In this document: one piece after another, positions 1-12,012 of the stretch
Layout of the letters: the number at the start of each line of letters is the position of its first letter
Position numbering within the stretch: the first letter of the stretch is position 1
NCBI GenBank assembly: GCA_013398055.1
Contig: VZRS01014860.1
Span: 128,414 to 192,413 of the forward strand
DNA: 64,000 nt
Direction of reading: 5' to 3'
From: Ifrita kowaldi
Lineage: Eukaryota > Chordata > Aves > Passeriformes > Cinclosomatidae
Program-made: the position numbers and the translations under genes
The notes under the pieces: generated by a model
The model's database searches: none
What the model was told of the DNA's origin: nothing
Seen by the model: the letters and a program-made list of their open reading frames with translations, nothing else

Positions 1-1358
1 TTTTCAAACCACAGGCTTCAGAGAGCAGAAAATAATTGTCAGCCTACGCCACGCATTGGGAAATGCTAACTATGAAGATTGGGAGGTTCTGCCCTCAGAC
101 TGATTTTTTTGTGTGCGTTAAGCTGCAGTGCCTGACTTTGTAAGCTGAGGCGTGGGTAAAATGTGGGCTGTTTACCATTTTGACTCATTTCCACCTCCCC
201 AGTCCACAGGCTGTAAGTGCCTGATCTTATGTTAATGGAGCAAACTCAGGGAGTGGTGTCAACACAGATAAAGCTGCTTCCCTCTGCCTTAGTGTGGGAC
301 ACATCAGCGAAAACCAGGGTGATTTGCTCCATATTTTGGGATCTTCAGAGAAGCGGTGGCAAATTTAAAATGTCTGTTAGAAGGAAAGGAAACCTGATAA
401 GATTCAAGCTGGGAAGCAACCTGTTTCTGCTTCATCTCTCCTCTCTGAGGTGTACCGAGGAGGGTTAGGGCTGACACTGACAAGCTGACTGAAGAGCCAA
501 GCAGTAAACTCAGGGTTTGAGTTTGTACACCTCGCTGCAGCTGCTTTCCTCTTCCTGTAGCTCCCTTGTTCTCCATCAGTTATTCCAGCTCTCAGGCTGC
601 TGATTCATGTGGTGTATGTCCCATGTTTGGAGCTGAATTTTCTCACATGTATTGGGCACTGCAGTAGGAACAAGCACCGTAACCCTTGAATCCCTGGGGT
701 TTCCTTTACATGTCTTTAGTTTTAGCATGCAAGGTCAGTACCACTACTGAGCTCGAGAAGAACCAGAGACACTCCCCCCATCACCCCAAGCCCGAGCCCT
801 TGTCCCTGACGTGCAGCTGCTGTCTCAGGCAGAGAGGGACCATGGGTCACCAATGGCAGTGGATTTTGCTGTTCCCCTCCTACAGCCAAAGAAATGCCCT
901 GTGATGGAAGACAGAGCCAGCTGAGCACTGATCCTGTCCACTTCCTGCTCTCAGAAGGGATTCCCCCCCCCCACTCCTTTCCATGTCTTCTCTTCACCAG
1001 TCTGGTTCACAGGACCTTTCTGTCTGACCCGGTCACCTCCATTCAGATCAGCACATCTGCCCTGGTTGCTTCAACCCACGTAGCACTACAGTGAACAGTT
1101 AAGGATTGAATAATTAGGGACTTTATTTCTGCACACCCCTTGCTCTGCTGTCCCTGTTTTCTGCCTCCCGCATCCCACTGAACCAGGAAGCTTGGTTTGG
1201 GAGGGAGAGAAGGAGCCACGGAGGCAAGGGTGGCTGGAAGGAAAGCCGAGGTACTCAGGCTCAGTATGTGGCTCTGAACCAGGCTGGGCTGCGTTGGGCT
1301 GGGTGAGAGGACACCTGTGTTTTTTCCTTGCTGTTTCTGCCCTTGGTTTGTCCTGCAG
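1..1358. other. Unassigned non-coding DNA
   Basis: I recognise no gene or repeat here. The stretch from about 700 to 1350 is richer in G+C than most of the window, so stop codons are fewer and overlapping open frames appear on both strands; none has a recognisable domain. The pyrimidine-rich end of the stretch serves as the tract of the possible splice acceptor described next. Confidence 0.5.
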
Positions 1359-1463
1359 GTCTGAGTACTGTGCTGCCATTTTTTCATGATAAAAAGGAGT
1401 TAACAGTGCTTCCACCTCTGCAAAAGCATGTTGAGGCCACCAGAGAAAAGGGCAGTGCACAAG
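1359..1463 (+). other. Possible internal exon (105 bp)
   Basis: A long pyrimidine-rich tract ends in TCCTGCAG at 1351-1358, a strong splice acceptor, and AAG|GTAAGTA at 1461-1470 is a near-consensus donor. Between them one frame is open throughout: two bases complete a codon, 34 codons follow (starting LSTVLPFF, ending KGSAQ) and one base is left over. I recognise no protein family. The region is stop-poor on both strands, so the open frame alone is weak; the paired splice sites are the main evidence. It could be a coding exon, a lncRNA exon or chance. Confidence 0.22.
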
Positions 1464-3184
1464 GTAAGTATTTATTCTAACAGCAGGACACCTATCTTGG
1501 GGGTACTTGAAAAAAAGAGGCAAGATATAGCAGAGGAATGTAAACATGCTGGCTTTGAAGGCTAAGGCCATCTTGTTCAGTCTAGATCAAACACCAGCTT
1601 CTAGGCATGGGCATGAGCCCAAGAGCACACCAAGTGCATGCACAGTTCAGTGAGCACGCTGGCGTCCCTGGGCTGCACCAGGCAGACACTAACGGCAAAG
1701 GAGGAATTAAACACAGCAGCGCACTAACAGAGTTATGTTTCCTTAGAAATCATTAAACCCAAAGGCAAGTTGTTTTATAAAGGAAACACCCTGTGTAAAG
1801 CGCAAGAGATGAGAAATGACAGGGAATTGGCTCCCAACCATACTATGAGCTTGGAAAAAGCAGCAGATGTAGACTTGTGCAATTTCCTAGCATGTAATTT
1901 GTTTTTACATTATGTACAACTTGAGGTAAAATGCACTGAGACCCTGTCCCACAGCTCATGTTAGACAAGGCAGCATGGCTGTGTAAAGATGGTTACGAGT
2001 TCTCTCTCCATCCCATAGAGCTGGCTCCTCTCAGGGGCAGTCAGTGCGAGAACAAAGTGTGCTGAGACCTGGTTTTACCACTGACTGTGGCTGCTCAGAG
2101 CCCAACAGCTTCTACAGGGCCACAGCCAGCCCAGACATGGGGGCTGGGGAGGGCACACACATTCAAGCTGTACCATAAAGATGTTTTTTTCCCCTATATT
2201 TCTACTCTGATAAGGAAGACATGCCCTGAAGCAGCCTGGGTCTCTCCAGACTCCTCCACTCCCAAGCAAGCAACAAGACAAGGAGCCATGCGGGTTCCTG
2301 TCCCCAGCTCTGTGATGCTGTTGTAGCAGCTTTTGTAGAGCACTTGGAAGAAAAACGTGCTTGCATCTTTTCCTCTTTGTATCTTACAAAGACCAAATGG
2401 ATGCTTTAAGTCTTTTTGTTGTTGTTTTTGTTGTTTTTATTTCTGGATGGGAGAAAACCACAAGAAAGACTGACATTAAAGTTTCTCTGGATGCTCCTTC
2501 TGTGTGCACGTATGTCCAGCCTTGCACAATGAGGCAGCGCTGGTTGCCCTCAGCACAAAACGTCTGCCACCCATGTGAGCTCGTGCACCATGGTTTGTAT
2601 AGCTGTGCTCTCAATACCCCTCTCAAAGCAGCCCCTTATGTCCCACATTCAAGCTCTTTACATTCGGTGTTTTAACATTCTCTGAATTTTTTTCACTTTT
2701 TATGTTTTTGTGGGGTTTTTTAAACTAATGTAAAAAACATTTTTTGAAGCCTGATGTCAGCTGTGGTTGATGGGCTTTGTTTATTCATGCCAGTTAACAG
2801 GCTAAGTGGAGGTCTACTGTACTTTTGCAAGCAATCTTAATCCGTTTGACTGAATAGCAAGAAGAAAAAGATGGGTTGACAGAGGCAGTTAGCAGAGATC
2901 ATACTTACACATGTTTGTTTTCAGTAATTAGTCACAGTGTTAATAGAAACATCCACTTTAAGCAAAGACGGCTGATTTGCACAAACAGTGGGCCATATGC
3001 TCTGGTGGGTGTGGAAGGGGGTTGATAAAGCTAAAAACTTTTCAGGAATTTTTATATGTGAAAACCTGCTATTATATTTATTCATTTATTTATCCAGTGT
3101 AATTATTTCCATGCCAGTTAGGGTTTGAAATATTTTCCACTTCAAAACATCAGAATAAAAACACAGGTCTCCACGTTCACCTTG
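1464..3184. other. Unassigned non-coding DNA
   Basis: No gene or repeat family is recognised. A T/G-rich low-complexity run (TTTTTGTTGTTG type) lies at 2412-2442, and T-rich tracts lie near 2686-2745. Confidence 0.5.
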
Positions 3185-3263
3185 TCTGTCTCTCTCTCTC
3201 TTCTCTCCCCCGCCGCCTCCTCACACACACACACACACACACACACTCACAGAGAGAGAGAGA
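3185..3263. repeat. Compound (CT)n / (CA)n / (GA)n microsatellite
   Basis: Three dinucleotide tracts follow one another: CT-rich at about 3185-3209, a short CCGCCG interruption, an almost perfect CA run at about 3222-3246, then AGAGAG at about 3251-3263. A small open frame across it encodes His-Thr repeats and is not a gene. Confidence 0.9.
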
Positions 3264-4529
3264 ACAAGGGAGTTTTTAAATGGCTGTCTATTGCTCAGGG
3301 CTTACATATGGATAGCACATGAAAATGAACTAGGCTGTAGGTGTTTTAACAATGTAATTTAGAGTATGTTGCCTTTTTTACTTTTCCAATAGTGCCAGAT
3401 GGGTTTTGCTGCCAGAGTATGAAAGCAACTGCTGCCTTTTACAAAGATTTATTATTTTTTGGTGATATGATAGACTAATACGAGTTCCAAAGGGGTAGAT
3501 ATGCTGAGTTGTTAACATACCCCTTTGATTCCAGCGTATTCTGTTCCTGTCAAGTGTAATGGGGAAACTTCCTATATGTTATGAAATGCTATTCAGCTGC
3601 ACATCTCTCTAGTTTTGGGTTTTTATTTTTATTTTTTTTTCCTAAATAATAAAGCTAACTGTTTTAACTTCAAACAGAAGCCTTTTTTCTTAGGCAAAAT
3701 CATAGCTTCACTTTCATAAGGAGCTCATGATCACTATAGGTTTTCAAGAGAGGAAACTGTTTGAGTTTGTGTTTTTGCTTTTGCTCACTGTTGTGTTTTT
3801 AAGCATGTTTATAATTTACTCAGCATGGTGCTTTTGACTTTGCTTGTGTGAAACACCAGATATTTTGCAATTCATCCCCTTGCAGCAGGCTCAGATCCGA
3901 ATCACAAGCTCCAGCTCTGGGATGCATCCCTGATTACCTATCGGGAGGTGCCAATAGAGACGAGCATCTTCTTCTGTGTGTCCTCTGAGGCTGGTTTTCT
4001 GCCAACCATTCCCAGTGGAGCCTGGGCACTTGGAGAGGGTGTGTTCATTTCTAAACGACAACAGCCAAGTTGCAAAGCAGTTCACCACTGAATCTAGTGC
4101 CTGATGCAAAATACGATTCTCAGTTTCATTTACGTGAATATTTACAGGTGAGAGACAAATGCATATCCATTTGAAAATCTAAAAGAGTGACAGAAATGAA
4201 GTCACCACTTGTGTAATCAAAAAACCGCGGCCCACGCCACCCAGGCACACACACAAAGACTATGACAGAAACAGTTCTGGCATGTTGCACACCCACAGCT
4301 TCTGAGACTGCTTTTCAGTGGCCTCTTTGGTCATCCACATGTTTGCACTATGGTTTGTCCCACAAGCTGTGTATCGTCTCTCTGTCGTGCAGCCTGCTCT
4401 CCACACAGAGGCCCAGTCCATAGTAAGGAAGTAAGGGCTAAGGAAGGCAACCACTGGCAATGCCCACGTATTTCAGTGTGAGGGAAGGAAAAACTGATGG
4501 GAAAACTTGGTTGTAGTGTGTGAAAAGGT
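3264..4529. other. Unassigned non-coding DNA
   Basis: Nothing recognisable. The first 600 bases are AT-rich with poly(T) runs; a more GC-balanced patch lies at about 3880-4120 but shows no repeat family that I can name. Confidence 0.45.
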
Positions 4530-4810
4530 GCTGTAGAACAAAGAGAATAATCTCTTCTCCATGTCCATGAGCAAAGGCAAAGAAAAGGATGAGCTGAAGT
4601 TGTAACAATGCTTTAGGTCGCACATTGGGAAAAACTTTTTCCTGGAAAGGATGTTGGAGCCCCAGTAAGGACTACCTGAGAGGGTTTGAAATCCCTGTGA
4701 TGAGAGAGTTATTATGGTCAGGCTATACAGATGTCTGCCTGACTGACTAGATATGGATTCTGCTTTGGGACTGGGATGGACTGGATGAGTTCCAAGGTCC
4801 CGAGGCCATC
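4530..4810 (+). mobile_element. Old, diverged CR1-type LINE 3' fragment
   Basis: The order of CR1 3' motifs can be followed on the plus strand: AACAAAGAGAATAATCTC (4538 on), then TTAGGTCGCACATTGGGAAAA (about 4613-4634; CR1 'taggttggatattaggaaaaa'), then a heavily altered middle, then GGACTGGATGAGTTCCAAGGTCCC near the end (CR1 'ggactagatgacctcctgaggtccc'). Divergence is high and no terminal ATTCTATG repeat remains, so this is an ancient insertion of a CR1-L/X-like lineage. The 194-codon open frame on the opposite strand (4473-5057) is a by-product of this and neighbouring sequence. Confidence 0.6.
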
Positions 4811-7034
4811 TGTTTCCCTGGTTACTGCAGCAAACCACAGCATCATCCTGCATTGCCCTGCTCACGTGCTCCACACAGGCAATGCCATTTTCAAAAGCTT
4901 CTGCTGGACAGAGTTTAATTTGCAGCCATGGCAGATAGAGACCTTTTGCCGACTCTTTCTTCAGCTGTTTCCATGGTGGTGTTGCCACAACTGGCTGCTG
5001 TTGGCCCAGGTTTGTGTGGCATTTGCGCATCCCTTCATTCGTTTCACAAAGCATCACAGCTGGGGGCTCTGGCTGTACATCACTGGTGGGTAAAGGTGGG
5101 TCGATGGAGGAGCCAGCTTGGCTCCAACAGAGCTGTTCCTTTGCAGGAAGCCAGCAGCCAGCAGCCCTTGTGGTTCAAGTACATCTTTCCCTTCACTCAT
5201 CTGGCTGGCTTTCCTCAGGAGTGGTTTGGCACTTTGCACCTGGGGTCCCAAAGAGGTTACGTGCTGTGAGCAGAGGCGAGGGCCGTAGACAGGGTGGCAG
5301 ACTTCAGTCAGAAACTCTGGAGTCAAAGCTGGGCTGCTTTTGGCTCCCTTCCCATCCCAGGGTAACAGCCTACCAGCAGTTTGACTTTGAGTCACTGTGG
5401 TAATTCATGTTTAAAATCATCATTCTTGGCACATGCACCGAAGATTAAAAGAAAACAGGAAAAATTCCTCTCAGAATGACAGATTTACATACCAGGAGGA
5501 AAAAAACCCACATAAAAATCTGATTTGAAGAACACAATTATAATATTTTACCCTCATTTCACTAACCATTTTATTGACTGAAAATGGAGCTACCTCAAGA
5601 CTACAGATCTAAAGTGCTAACAAATTAAAACCATCCCCGAAGGAGAGAGGCCACTAATCTGAAGCACGCCTCCCTAAAGAATTTCCGAAGATCTATAAAT
5701 GCCATATGCTGAATAGACAGTATTTCTTTTAAGGTACAAGTAATTTTTTTTTCCTGAATAACTGACCAAATCCAGTCAAAAAGGGAAGGAAAGAAGACAA
5801 AGGACACCACATAAGAAAAATAAGAATGCTATACCAGCATGAAATACCAGCCAACATGCATATGGGAACACTTACTTGATCATCTAAATATGCTTATTTT
5901 ATACAGTGGATATCCAAAAGTGATTGCATTTGCACTGATTCACTTAATGTAAGAAATAAAGTTGGCCCAATATCCATATTCCATAAACAGAGGTAATAAA
6001 TTAAAGAAGCTGAGGCTCTTGTTGCCAAGGCACATTTAAAATATGAGCCAGAACAAGAGCACAGCTAAGGAGTTTTGGAAAAAAATGGAGACAAAGAAAA
6101 AGCTGTTATTTTGTAAATATAATTACTCTTTGAAATGCAAGAAATGGACACTAAGTGAAGACTCTTGCATGACTCTGGAGGCCTCGACAGTGTTTCTCCT
6201 GACGGGTCCAGAGAGTGATTGTGCCTTTCTCCTGATGGGAACACCTGTCCCTCAACTCCTGCTCACTTGAACCCACAGGTCTCCCAGCCTCAGGAGATGA
6301 AGTTCTGCACTGTTGTGGCACGTCTGCAGGGTTTTGACTTGTGCTGAGTGTAATCCCCTTAATATCTTAAAATTACACTCTGCACTGTAATGAAACACAT
6401 GCATTCGTGTTATGAAATACATTAATATAAACTGACAATACATATGTGCTTTAATATAAGACAGAGAATATCTAGGATATCTCAGAGGCTCAGTTCTCAC
6501 CTTCATTACAGCTCTGTGAGAAGCCAGTGCTCCTGGGGAACACCGAGGGAAAGAATCACAGACTCTTTCAGAAGAATCCTCCTCTACAAGAACTAGACTT
6601 GTGATAATTTCATATGATGTTAGACCTCTGGTAAAGTCCTCCTGAGATGCCTCAGAGCTGCCCAGAAAACAGAGATGTGAAAACATCAGGTATACTTTGG
6701 CACAAATGCAGCCACTTGCTGCTGTCCCCTCTCTATGAACAGCTAAAGCAATGGTAGCATGAGCTGAAACCCCGTGTATGTCCCTCAGAGTATATTTCAG
6801 CCATGCATCAACCCCTGGACAACCCCAGGTAAGATGAGTTGTCAGCTGGCTACCTCTGGTTACACTGACCTGTCTTCATTTTGGCCACAGGTACTGTGGA
6901 AGGCAACAGGGTTTCTTTCTAGCAGTTTTCAGGCCTTCAAGACAAAATGTTGCTGGCTAGTTATGTTTGGAAGAGATTTTTGATTTGATAGGAATAGCAT
7001 AAAAATATTCAGAGGGATGGGTCCTTACTTGTCT
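4811..7034. other. Unassigned non-coding DNA
   Basis: From 4811 to about 5400 the sequence is GC-richer and shows overlapping open frames on both strands (4776-5403) without any recognisable protein motif. From 5400 on it is AT-rich. No repeat family or RNA gene is recognised. Confidence 0.45.
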
Positions 7035-7260
7035 GTTCCAGTGCATCTGCACAGTAAAAAAGTTCTTCCTCACGTTCAGGTGGAACTTCCTGTGCATCAG
7101 TTTCTGCCCATTGCCTCTTGTCTGATTGCTTGGCACCACTGATGCAAGCCTGGCTCCATCCTCTTGACACCCTCCCTTCAGAGACTGACAGACATTGATG
7201 AGGTCCCCTCTCAACCATCTCTTCTTGAGGCTAAAGAAACTTCTTGAGGCTTAAGGCAGT
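7035..7260 (-). mobile_element. CR1 LINE fragment (ORF2 C-terminal region)
   Basis: Read on the minus strand this is the end of CR1 ORF2. It encodes the typical GGCQEDGARL block and RKFHLN-RKNFFTVQ block found near the C-terminus of the avian CR1 reverse transcriptase, with a frame change and substitutions between them. It is truncated at both ends, with neither a 5' region nor the terminal octamer repeat. It is the same general subfamily as the copy at 25990-26664. Confidence 0.85.
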
Positions 7261-10200
7261 GAGCAAGCTCCTGCACTGCAAACTGGTGTCAAGATGATGC
7301 CTGGGAGTAGATGGGACGAGATGCTGCCGTCCACTGTGCCATGCTGAAGTAAGGGAGGAGCTGCCAAGTGTGGCAGGAGCACGGGAGTGGGCTCCAGAGT
7401 GCTCACAGATGGAGCCAGGCGAAGGGACAGCTGTTAGCAGGCATGGATGCTGCTCGTGCCTTGAAACCAGGGTACAAACCTCTCTGGGGAATCAAATCAT
7501 TCTTGGATGACATCCACTTGGAAATTCTTCCTCAGTACAAGGCAGAGGTTTTCACTCAGCAGACTGCTCGCTAAGGCTTTCATCCCTTTTTTTTCCAGTC
7601 ATTTTTCCCTCCTTGTACCAAGTGCTAGTCCCCAGCCTGCTTTTCCTGATGCAAGCCATGTGGGCTGGAGAGCTGTACTGCAGTAAATACTATCTGGGAA
7701 CCATGTCTTTGTGCACTGCAAGTATTTGTCACTCTTCAGGCCATAAACTTCCCAAGGAGTCTTATTTTTCCTGTTAATATGGAAACTGAAAATTACAAGA
7801 ACTCCTCACTAAAACTATGGTGTTAGCTTATTTCCTGTGTAACATGGATTGACATGTACATATGCTACTGACATGTTAGAAAAGCAGCTATCTGCTCTCA
7901 GGCTTGCTAGAGCCCACTCATAGGACAGATCCAGACTGAGTGAAAAAAAAGGGTGTTACTGTGAAAAATCCAGGATATGTTTCTCAAAGACAAGTAAATT
8001 TCTTAATTTCAAGATTAAGAAAAAATCCCCCTGCAAATAACTTAGAGTGGTTAAGAGGAGATATTTACCTGGAGTTCACTAAAGGAAGCTCGAACATTAA
8101 AAATGTCCTTCTAAAAAACGGAGGACTTTGTGAATGACAGACACAATGCACAATAAAAATCAATAGCGTTTCCACCTTTCTATTATACATGCCTCTAAGG
8201 ATAAGTTATCCCATTCTTCTGAATTCACACTGGGATAGCAGCAAATGCTGAAACAAGCACACATGATTGTATGCACATACCAACGTCTCCACGTTAATTT
8301 TCTCTTTCATCATCACAGGTCATCCATAAGTTTTTTGTCCCATTTGAACTGAAGCCAAAAATATTTAAAAATATCAAACATTTACACCAAAACAACTGGC
8401 CAAACTGAATTTCTGGCCACTCTCATTAAAAAATAAAATTAATAATTTCAGAATGTTTGGGTTCTTCTTTAGATATTTATGTTTTTAAACTCTTTTAAGA
8501 GTATAAATCAGTTGCACTTTTGAAATTGGGGTCGTCTGAAAATGACAACCCATGTTGTTTTGGAAAGATGTGATGCAGTCACTTACTGTTCCTGTAGCTT
8601 AAAGCCATTGTTCAAATGAGACTCAGAAGAAAACCAAGTTTCTCCTGCAGGAAGATTCAAGGTTATGTGACTACTATTCACTATTAAAAAAAAGTCACAA
8701 AGGTAACTTTACATTTACACAAATGCTTGTTGGACAATTCACTATAGCTCTCTCTTAGGTAGGGCCATTAACTTATATATTATAAAAAATATCCTTACTG
8801 CCCTATGGATGCAAGGACATGCCTGCAAATACCACCTGAGAAGAAGACAGGTAATTCTAAAATCTCCTACTGTTGCTCCTGGGCAAGGGAAGGAGCACAG
8901 ACTCAAAATCTGGTCTGGTAGCTTTCTTTTCCATTGATTTAACAGCAACACCTGAGGTAAAACGTACTTTCTTGCTTCCTGGCAAAACAAGCCATGCTTT
9001 AAGCAGTACCTAAGCTATGAAGGAAGTTGTTCCTACTGTTCACATTTGTTGGTGAGAAGGCAGCTGGTACTACTGATGACATCTGAGGAGAAAGGGAAGA
9101 GGCATCGGGTAGGCACTGGGCAAGGTCATGGAGGCTGTGGTCAATCCATGGAAATGGGCTGCTCTCACAGCAAGTTCTCACACTAAACATGTGTCTAAAC
9201 AGTCCACCAAATCACAAGGGTTTCGTACTTGTTTGGTTGGGTGTACTTTACCAGCATCATTAGGATTTGCCTTGAGCTCATGCAGGTGCTGTTTAAGAAA
9301 TTCACCTTCAAAATATACGGTTTGAAAACATCTTAATATGGATGATGTTTTTTACAACATTTCCTGACAGTATTTTGAAGAACAGAAAGTCACACAGACC
9401 TTCTGTGATGGGAACAGGACAAGTATTTCAGCTGCATGGGGTGTGATGTAAAATTTATTTTGGCAAGTAGAGCTATACATTTGAATGTGTAAAGAAAAAA
9501 AGGGACATAAAATTCCTTAAACTGTGATTAAACCGCAAAGATGAACAAAACAACAAAATAAGGCTAAAAAAGGGACAGCTGTGTTTTAGACTTCAATTAA
9601 CTGGTATTGTATAGGTAGAATTAGACATAACTTCAGTTAGATATTGGCTGGTCAAGTTTCTAACAAACTTCTTCACCCTAGGGAATTTTTGCTACTGAAA
9701 GCATTTTGTACTACTAGGCTTAATTCTGCAGCAGATTCCTTCTAAAAAAGGCCTTAGTGCAAATGAAAGTCTTTCTTTATTGAGGAATCAATGTAACCTA
9801 GTAGAGATCCTTGGGGGCAGACCAGGGAAATGAGGAAAAAAAAAATATTCCTGCTCATGTTTTGTTTTGTTGGATTTTTCCTTTTTTCAGCTAGTGAAAC
9901 TTGAGGAAACAGCATGAAGACTTTTGATTAGTTGTTTCTATTAAAAGATCAAGTCCTGCTTTCCGCTGGAATACACTCAAGTGTATTATAACAAGATCTC
10001 TGTTATCTTCAACAAACTAAAGCCATCACCATTTACTCCAGCATGAGAACAGATTCTGCCTACAGAGTCAAAGGATACAATTCTACCCTGAGGCTTAATT
10101 TGTCCTTTTTATAAAGTGACCTAAATAAAGCATTGATGCCACCAGGAGAACAGCAGGTTTTGAGTAAGGCACAGACACCATTTTCTGTGTGACTGCTTCT

Positions 10201-10473
10201 CGTCTTTGTAATGCATAGCAGCGTGTGTGGGATGGCAGCAAGACTAGCAGCTTTGCTGTCACCAAGTCTGAAAACACCCTGCAGTTGAAAGGTCTACTCT
10301 TCTAAATGCACCGCATTTCCTCAAACGTGTTTCCTTATTAAGAAATTGGTGTGCTTACATGGGTGTGGAGCAGGGCTAGTGTTCAGCATTTTGGGAGATT
10401 TGACAAAGCAGTTACATGTAGCAACCTCAGGAGGCAAACCAAGCAGACCTGGTATAGGGGCTGCACAATTTCG
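7261..10473. other. Unassigned AT-rich non-coding DNA
   Basis: No gene, RNA or named repeat is recognised. Small open frames occur (for example 7368-7574 and 7940-8137) but carry no recognisable motif and have no supporting splice or start context. Confidence 0.5.
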
Positions 10474-10866
10474 CAGAATCACAGAATCAATTATTAGGTT
10501 TTAAAAGACCAACCTTTCACCAAACACCATGTTGTCAGCTAAAGCCATAGCACTGACACATCCAGTTGTTTCTTGAACACCTCCAGGGGTGGTGACTCCA
10601 CCATCTACCTGGGCAGCTCATTCCAGTGTTTAAGAGCCCTTTCCATGAAGAAATTCTTCCCTATGTCAAACCTGAACCTCCCTTGGTGCAGGTTGAGGCC
10701 ATGTCCTCTTGTCCTGTCAGCAGTCACCTGGGAGAAGAGACTGATCCCCACCTTGCCACAACCTCCTTCTAGGTAGTTGTACAGAGCAGTAAGGTCTCCC
10801 CCAAACCTCATTTTTACCCAGGCTAAACAACCTCAGTTCCCTCAGCTGCTCATCATAGACTCATGA
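10474..10866 (-). mobile_element. CR1 LINE 3' end, 5'-truncated
   Basis: The plus strand shows the reverse complement of a CR1 3' end: AGAATCACAGAATCA at the left edge is the terminal octamer repeat, followed by the 3' UTR and ORF2 end. On the minus strand the coding part reads FDIGKNFFMERALKHWNELP, the usual CR1 C-terminal block. The copy ends abruptly at about 10866, the 5' truncation typical of CR1. Sequence between the motifs is well kept, so it is younger than the 4.5 and 13.4 kb copies. Confidence 0.88.
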
Positions 10867-10994
10867 TTTTACTGGGGTTTGCAGTCAATTGTGTGTTATT
10901 TGACCGATCTAATGCACAAGGTTGGAAAGCAACACTTGAAACACGAGTTGAGAAAGAAACCAGCTATTTCAGAAGATGCAGGCTCAGGAATTAA
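10867..10994. other. Short spacer between two CR1 copies
   Basis: About 128 bases without a recognised element separate two minus-strand CR1 3' ends. Confidence 0.5.
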
Positions 10995-11125
10995 AGGAGA
11001 CACAGAACCACACAGAATCACACAGAATCGCACTATGGTTGAGGCTGATCTGGAGGTCATTAGGTCAAGCCTCCCCGCTCAAGAAGAGCCACCTAGAGCT
11101 AGTTGCCCGGGACTGTGTTCTGACC
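10995..11125 (-). mobile_element. Very short CR1 LINE 3' end
   Basis: The stretch begins with reverse-complement tail repeats (CACACAGAATCACACAGAATC), followed by GGTTGAGGCTGATCTGGAGGTCAT, GCTCAAGAAGAGCCACCTAGAGC and GTTGCCCGGGACTGTGTTC, which match the antisense CR1 3' UTR motif for motif. Only about 130 bases remain, so it was severely 5'-truncated on insertion or later deleted. It differs in sequence from the neighbour at 10474-10866 and is therefore a separate insertion of another subfamily. Confidence 0.8.
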
Positions 11126-11748
11126 TATTCGCTCATCTCTTAAACAAATTACAGCTCTACTGGCTCAGAAGTCAGATGCCACTGACCTCCAAGCCAGTTC
11201 AGAGCCAACCATGAACGGCAATTTCTTCTTGCATTTAAATGTGATTTATCACAGTCTTTCTCAACTGAAGTGTTTGCCTGAGGAGTCAGATGACATTATT
11301 TTGGAGTTTTGTGTTCTGAAGACACTAAGAAATTCAGAAAGCTCAAGTTTTTCCTTCAGTGAGTTGGCAACTGTGAATGCTTGCTGCAAACAGAGACTAT
11401 GAGGGGTGAGATGAATGAGGAATAAAGAATGAGGATTTTGGAGCTACCACAAGAACTGACTGAGGACAAACTGTGTCAGCCGACATGAAAGGAGGACAGA
11501 CACAGAGGAAAAGTAAAATCCTAGGAGAGGCAATCAGTTTGACAACATTTGGGGGAGACCATTGTCAGCCACCCATCATCTTTCCCCTGGGTTTATGGGC
11601 TCCACTGAAGTCACGGCTCTCTGAATATGTCTGAGTTATGCTTCCATCAAATCTATGTGAACATCACTCCTTCCTCCTTTTAGATCCAAGCTTTGAACAC
11701 CGAAGTCCTTCCCTCTGCTGTCTCTGACTGCAGGTGCTTCCATGCTAT
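11126..11748. other. Unassigned non-coding DNA
   Basis: No gene or repeat is recognised. The right part, from about 11700, becomes GC-richer next to the CpG-dense patch. Confidence 0.45.
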
Positions 11749-11821
11749 CGCTATGCCGGGTGCCGCGGCTTCTGTACCGTAGCGCGGGGTGCTGTGATCT
11801 TCCAAAAGCGCCTCCTTAGCG
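11749..11821. other. CpG-dense patch
   Basis: Nine CpG dinucleotides fall within 73 bases, including CCGCGG and AGCGCGGGG, while the surrounding DNA is CpG-poor. It sits immediately downstream (in minus-strand terms) of the putative LTR at 11895-12248, so it may be internal retroviral leader sequence rather than a host CpG island. No start codon or protein can be assigned. Confidence 0.4.
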
Positions 11822-11837
11822 AAGCTGCTCTGCAGGA

Positions 11838-11880
11838 TCAGCCACACACTCACACACACGTGCACGCACACATGCACGGA
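11838..11880. repeat. Degenerate (CA)n repeat
   Basis: An interrupted CACACACTCACACACACGTGCACGCACACATGCAC tract. Small open frames reading HTHTHVHAHMH across it are not genes. Confidence 0.8.
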
Positions 11881-11950
11881 CAGCCTCAGCAATATGGGTC
11901 AAAGGCAAAGAGGCAGGAAGGGTCTCCGTGGAGAGTTCCACTGACGGAGG

Positions 11951-11956
11951 TTTATT
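11951..11956 (-). terminator. Polyadenylation signal of putative LTR
   Basis: AATAAA on the minus strand, within AATAAACCTCCGTCAGTGG; the expected R/U5 position for the LTR. Confidence 0.45.
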
Positions 11957-12012
11957 GCAGCCACACCATAAAGGGATCAGGGACGAAAGCAAAAGACAAT
12001 GAACAGTTCAGG

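Noticed and set aside
1086..1571. 161-codon open frame on the minus strand
   Set aside because: No domain, signal or splice context. The area is stop-poor on both strands, and a better-supported possible exon lies on the opposite strand.
4473..5057. 194-codon open frame on the minus strand, the longest non-repeat frame in this part
   Set aside because: It runs antisense through an old CR1 (4530-4810) and its peptide shows no recognisable family.
4776..5403. Several overlapping plus-strand open frames and one minus-strand frame
   Set aside because: They result from GC-richer, stop-poor DNA; the peptides have no motif and the frames contradict one another.
6774..6830. Possible exon ending CCCCAG|GTAAGA
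   Set aside because: The upstream acceptor lacks a pyrimidine tract and the exon would be under 30 bases.
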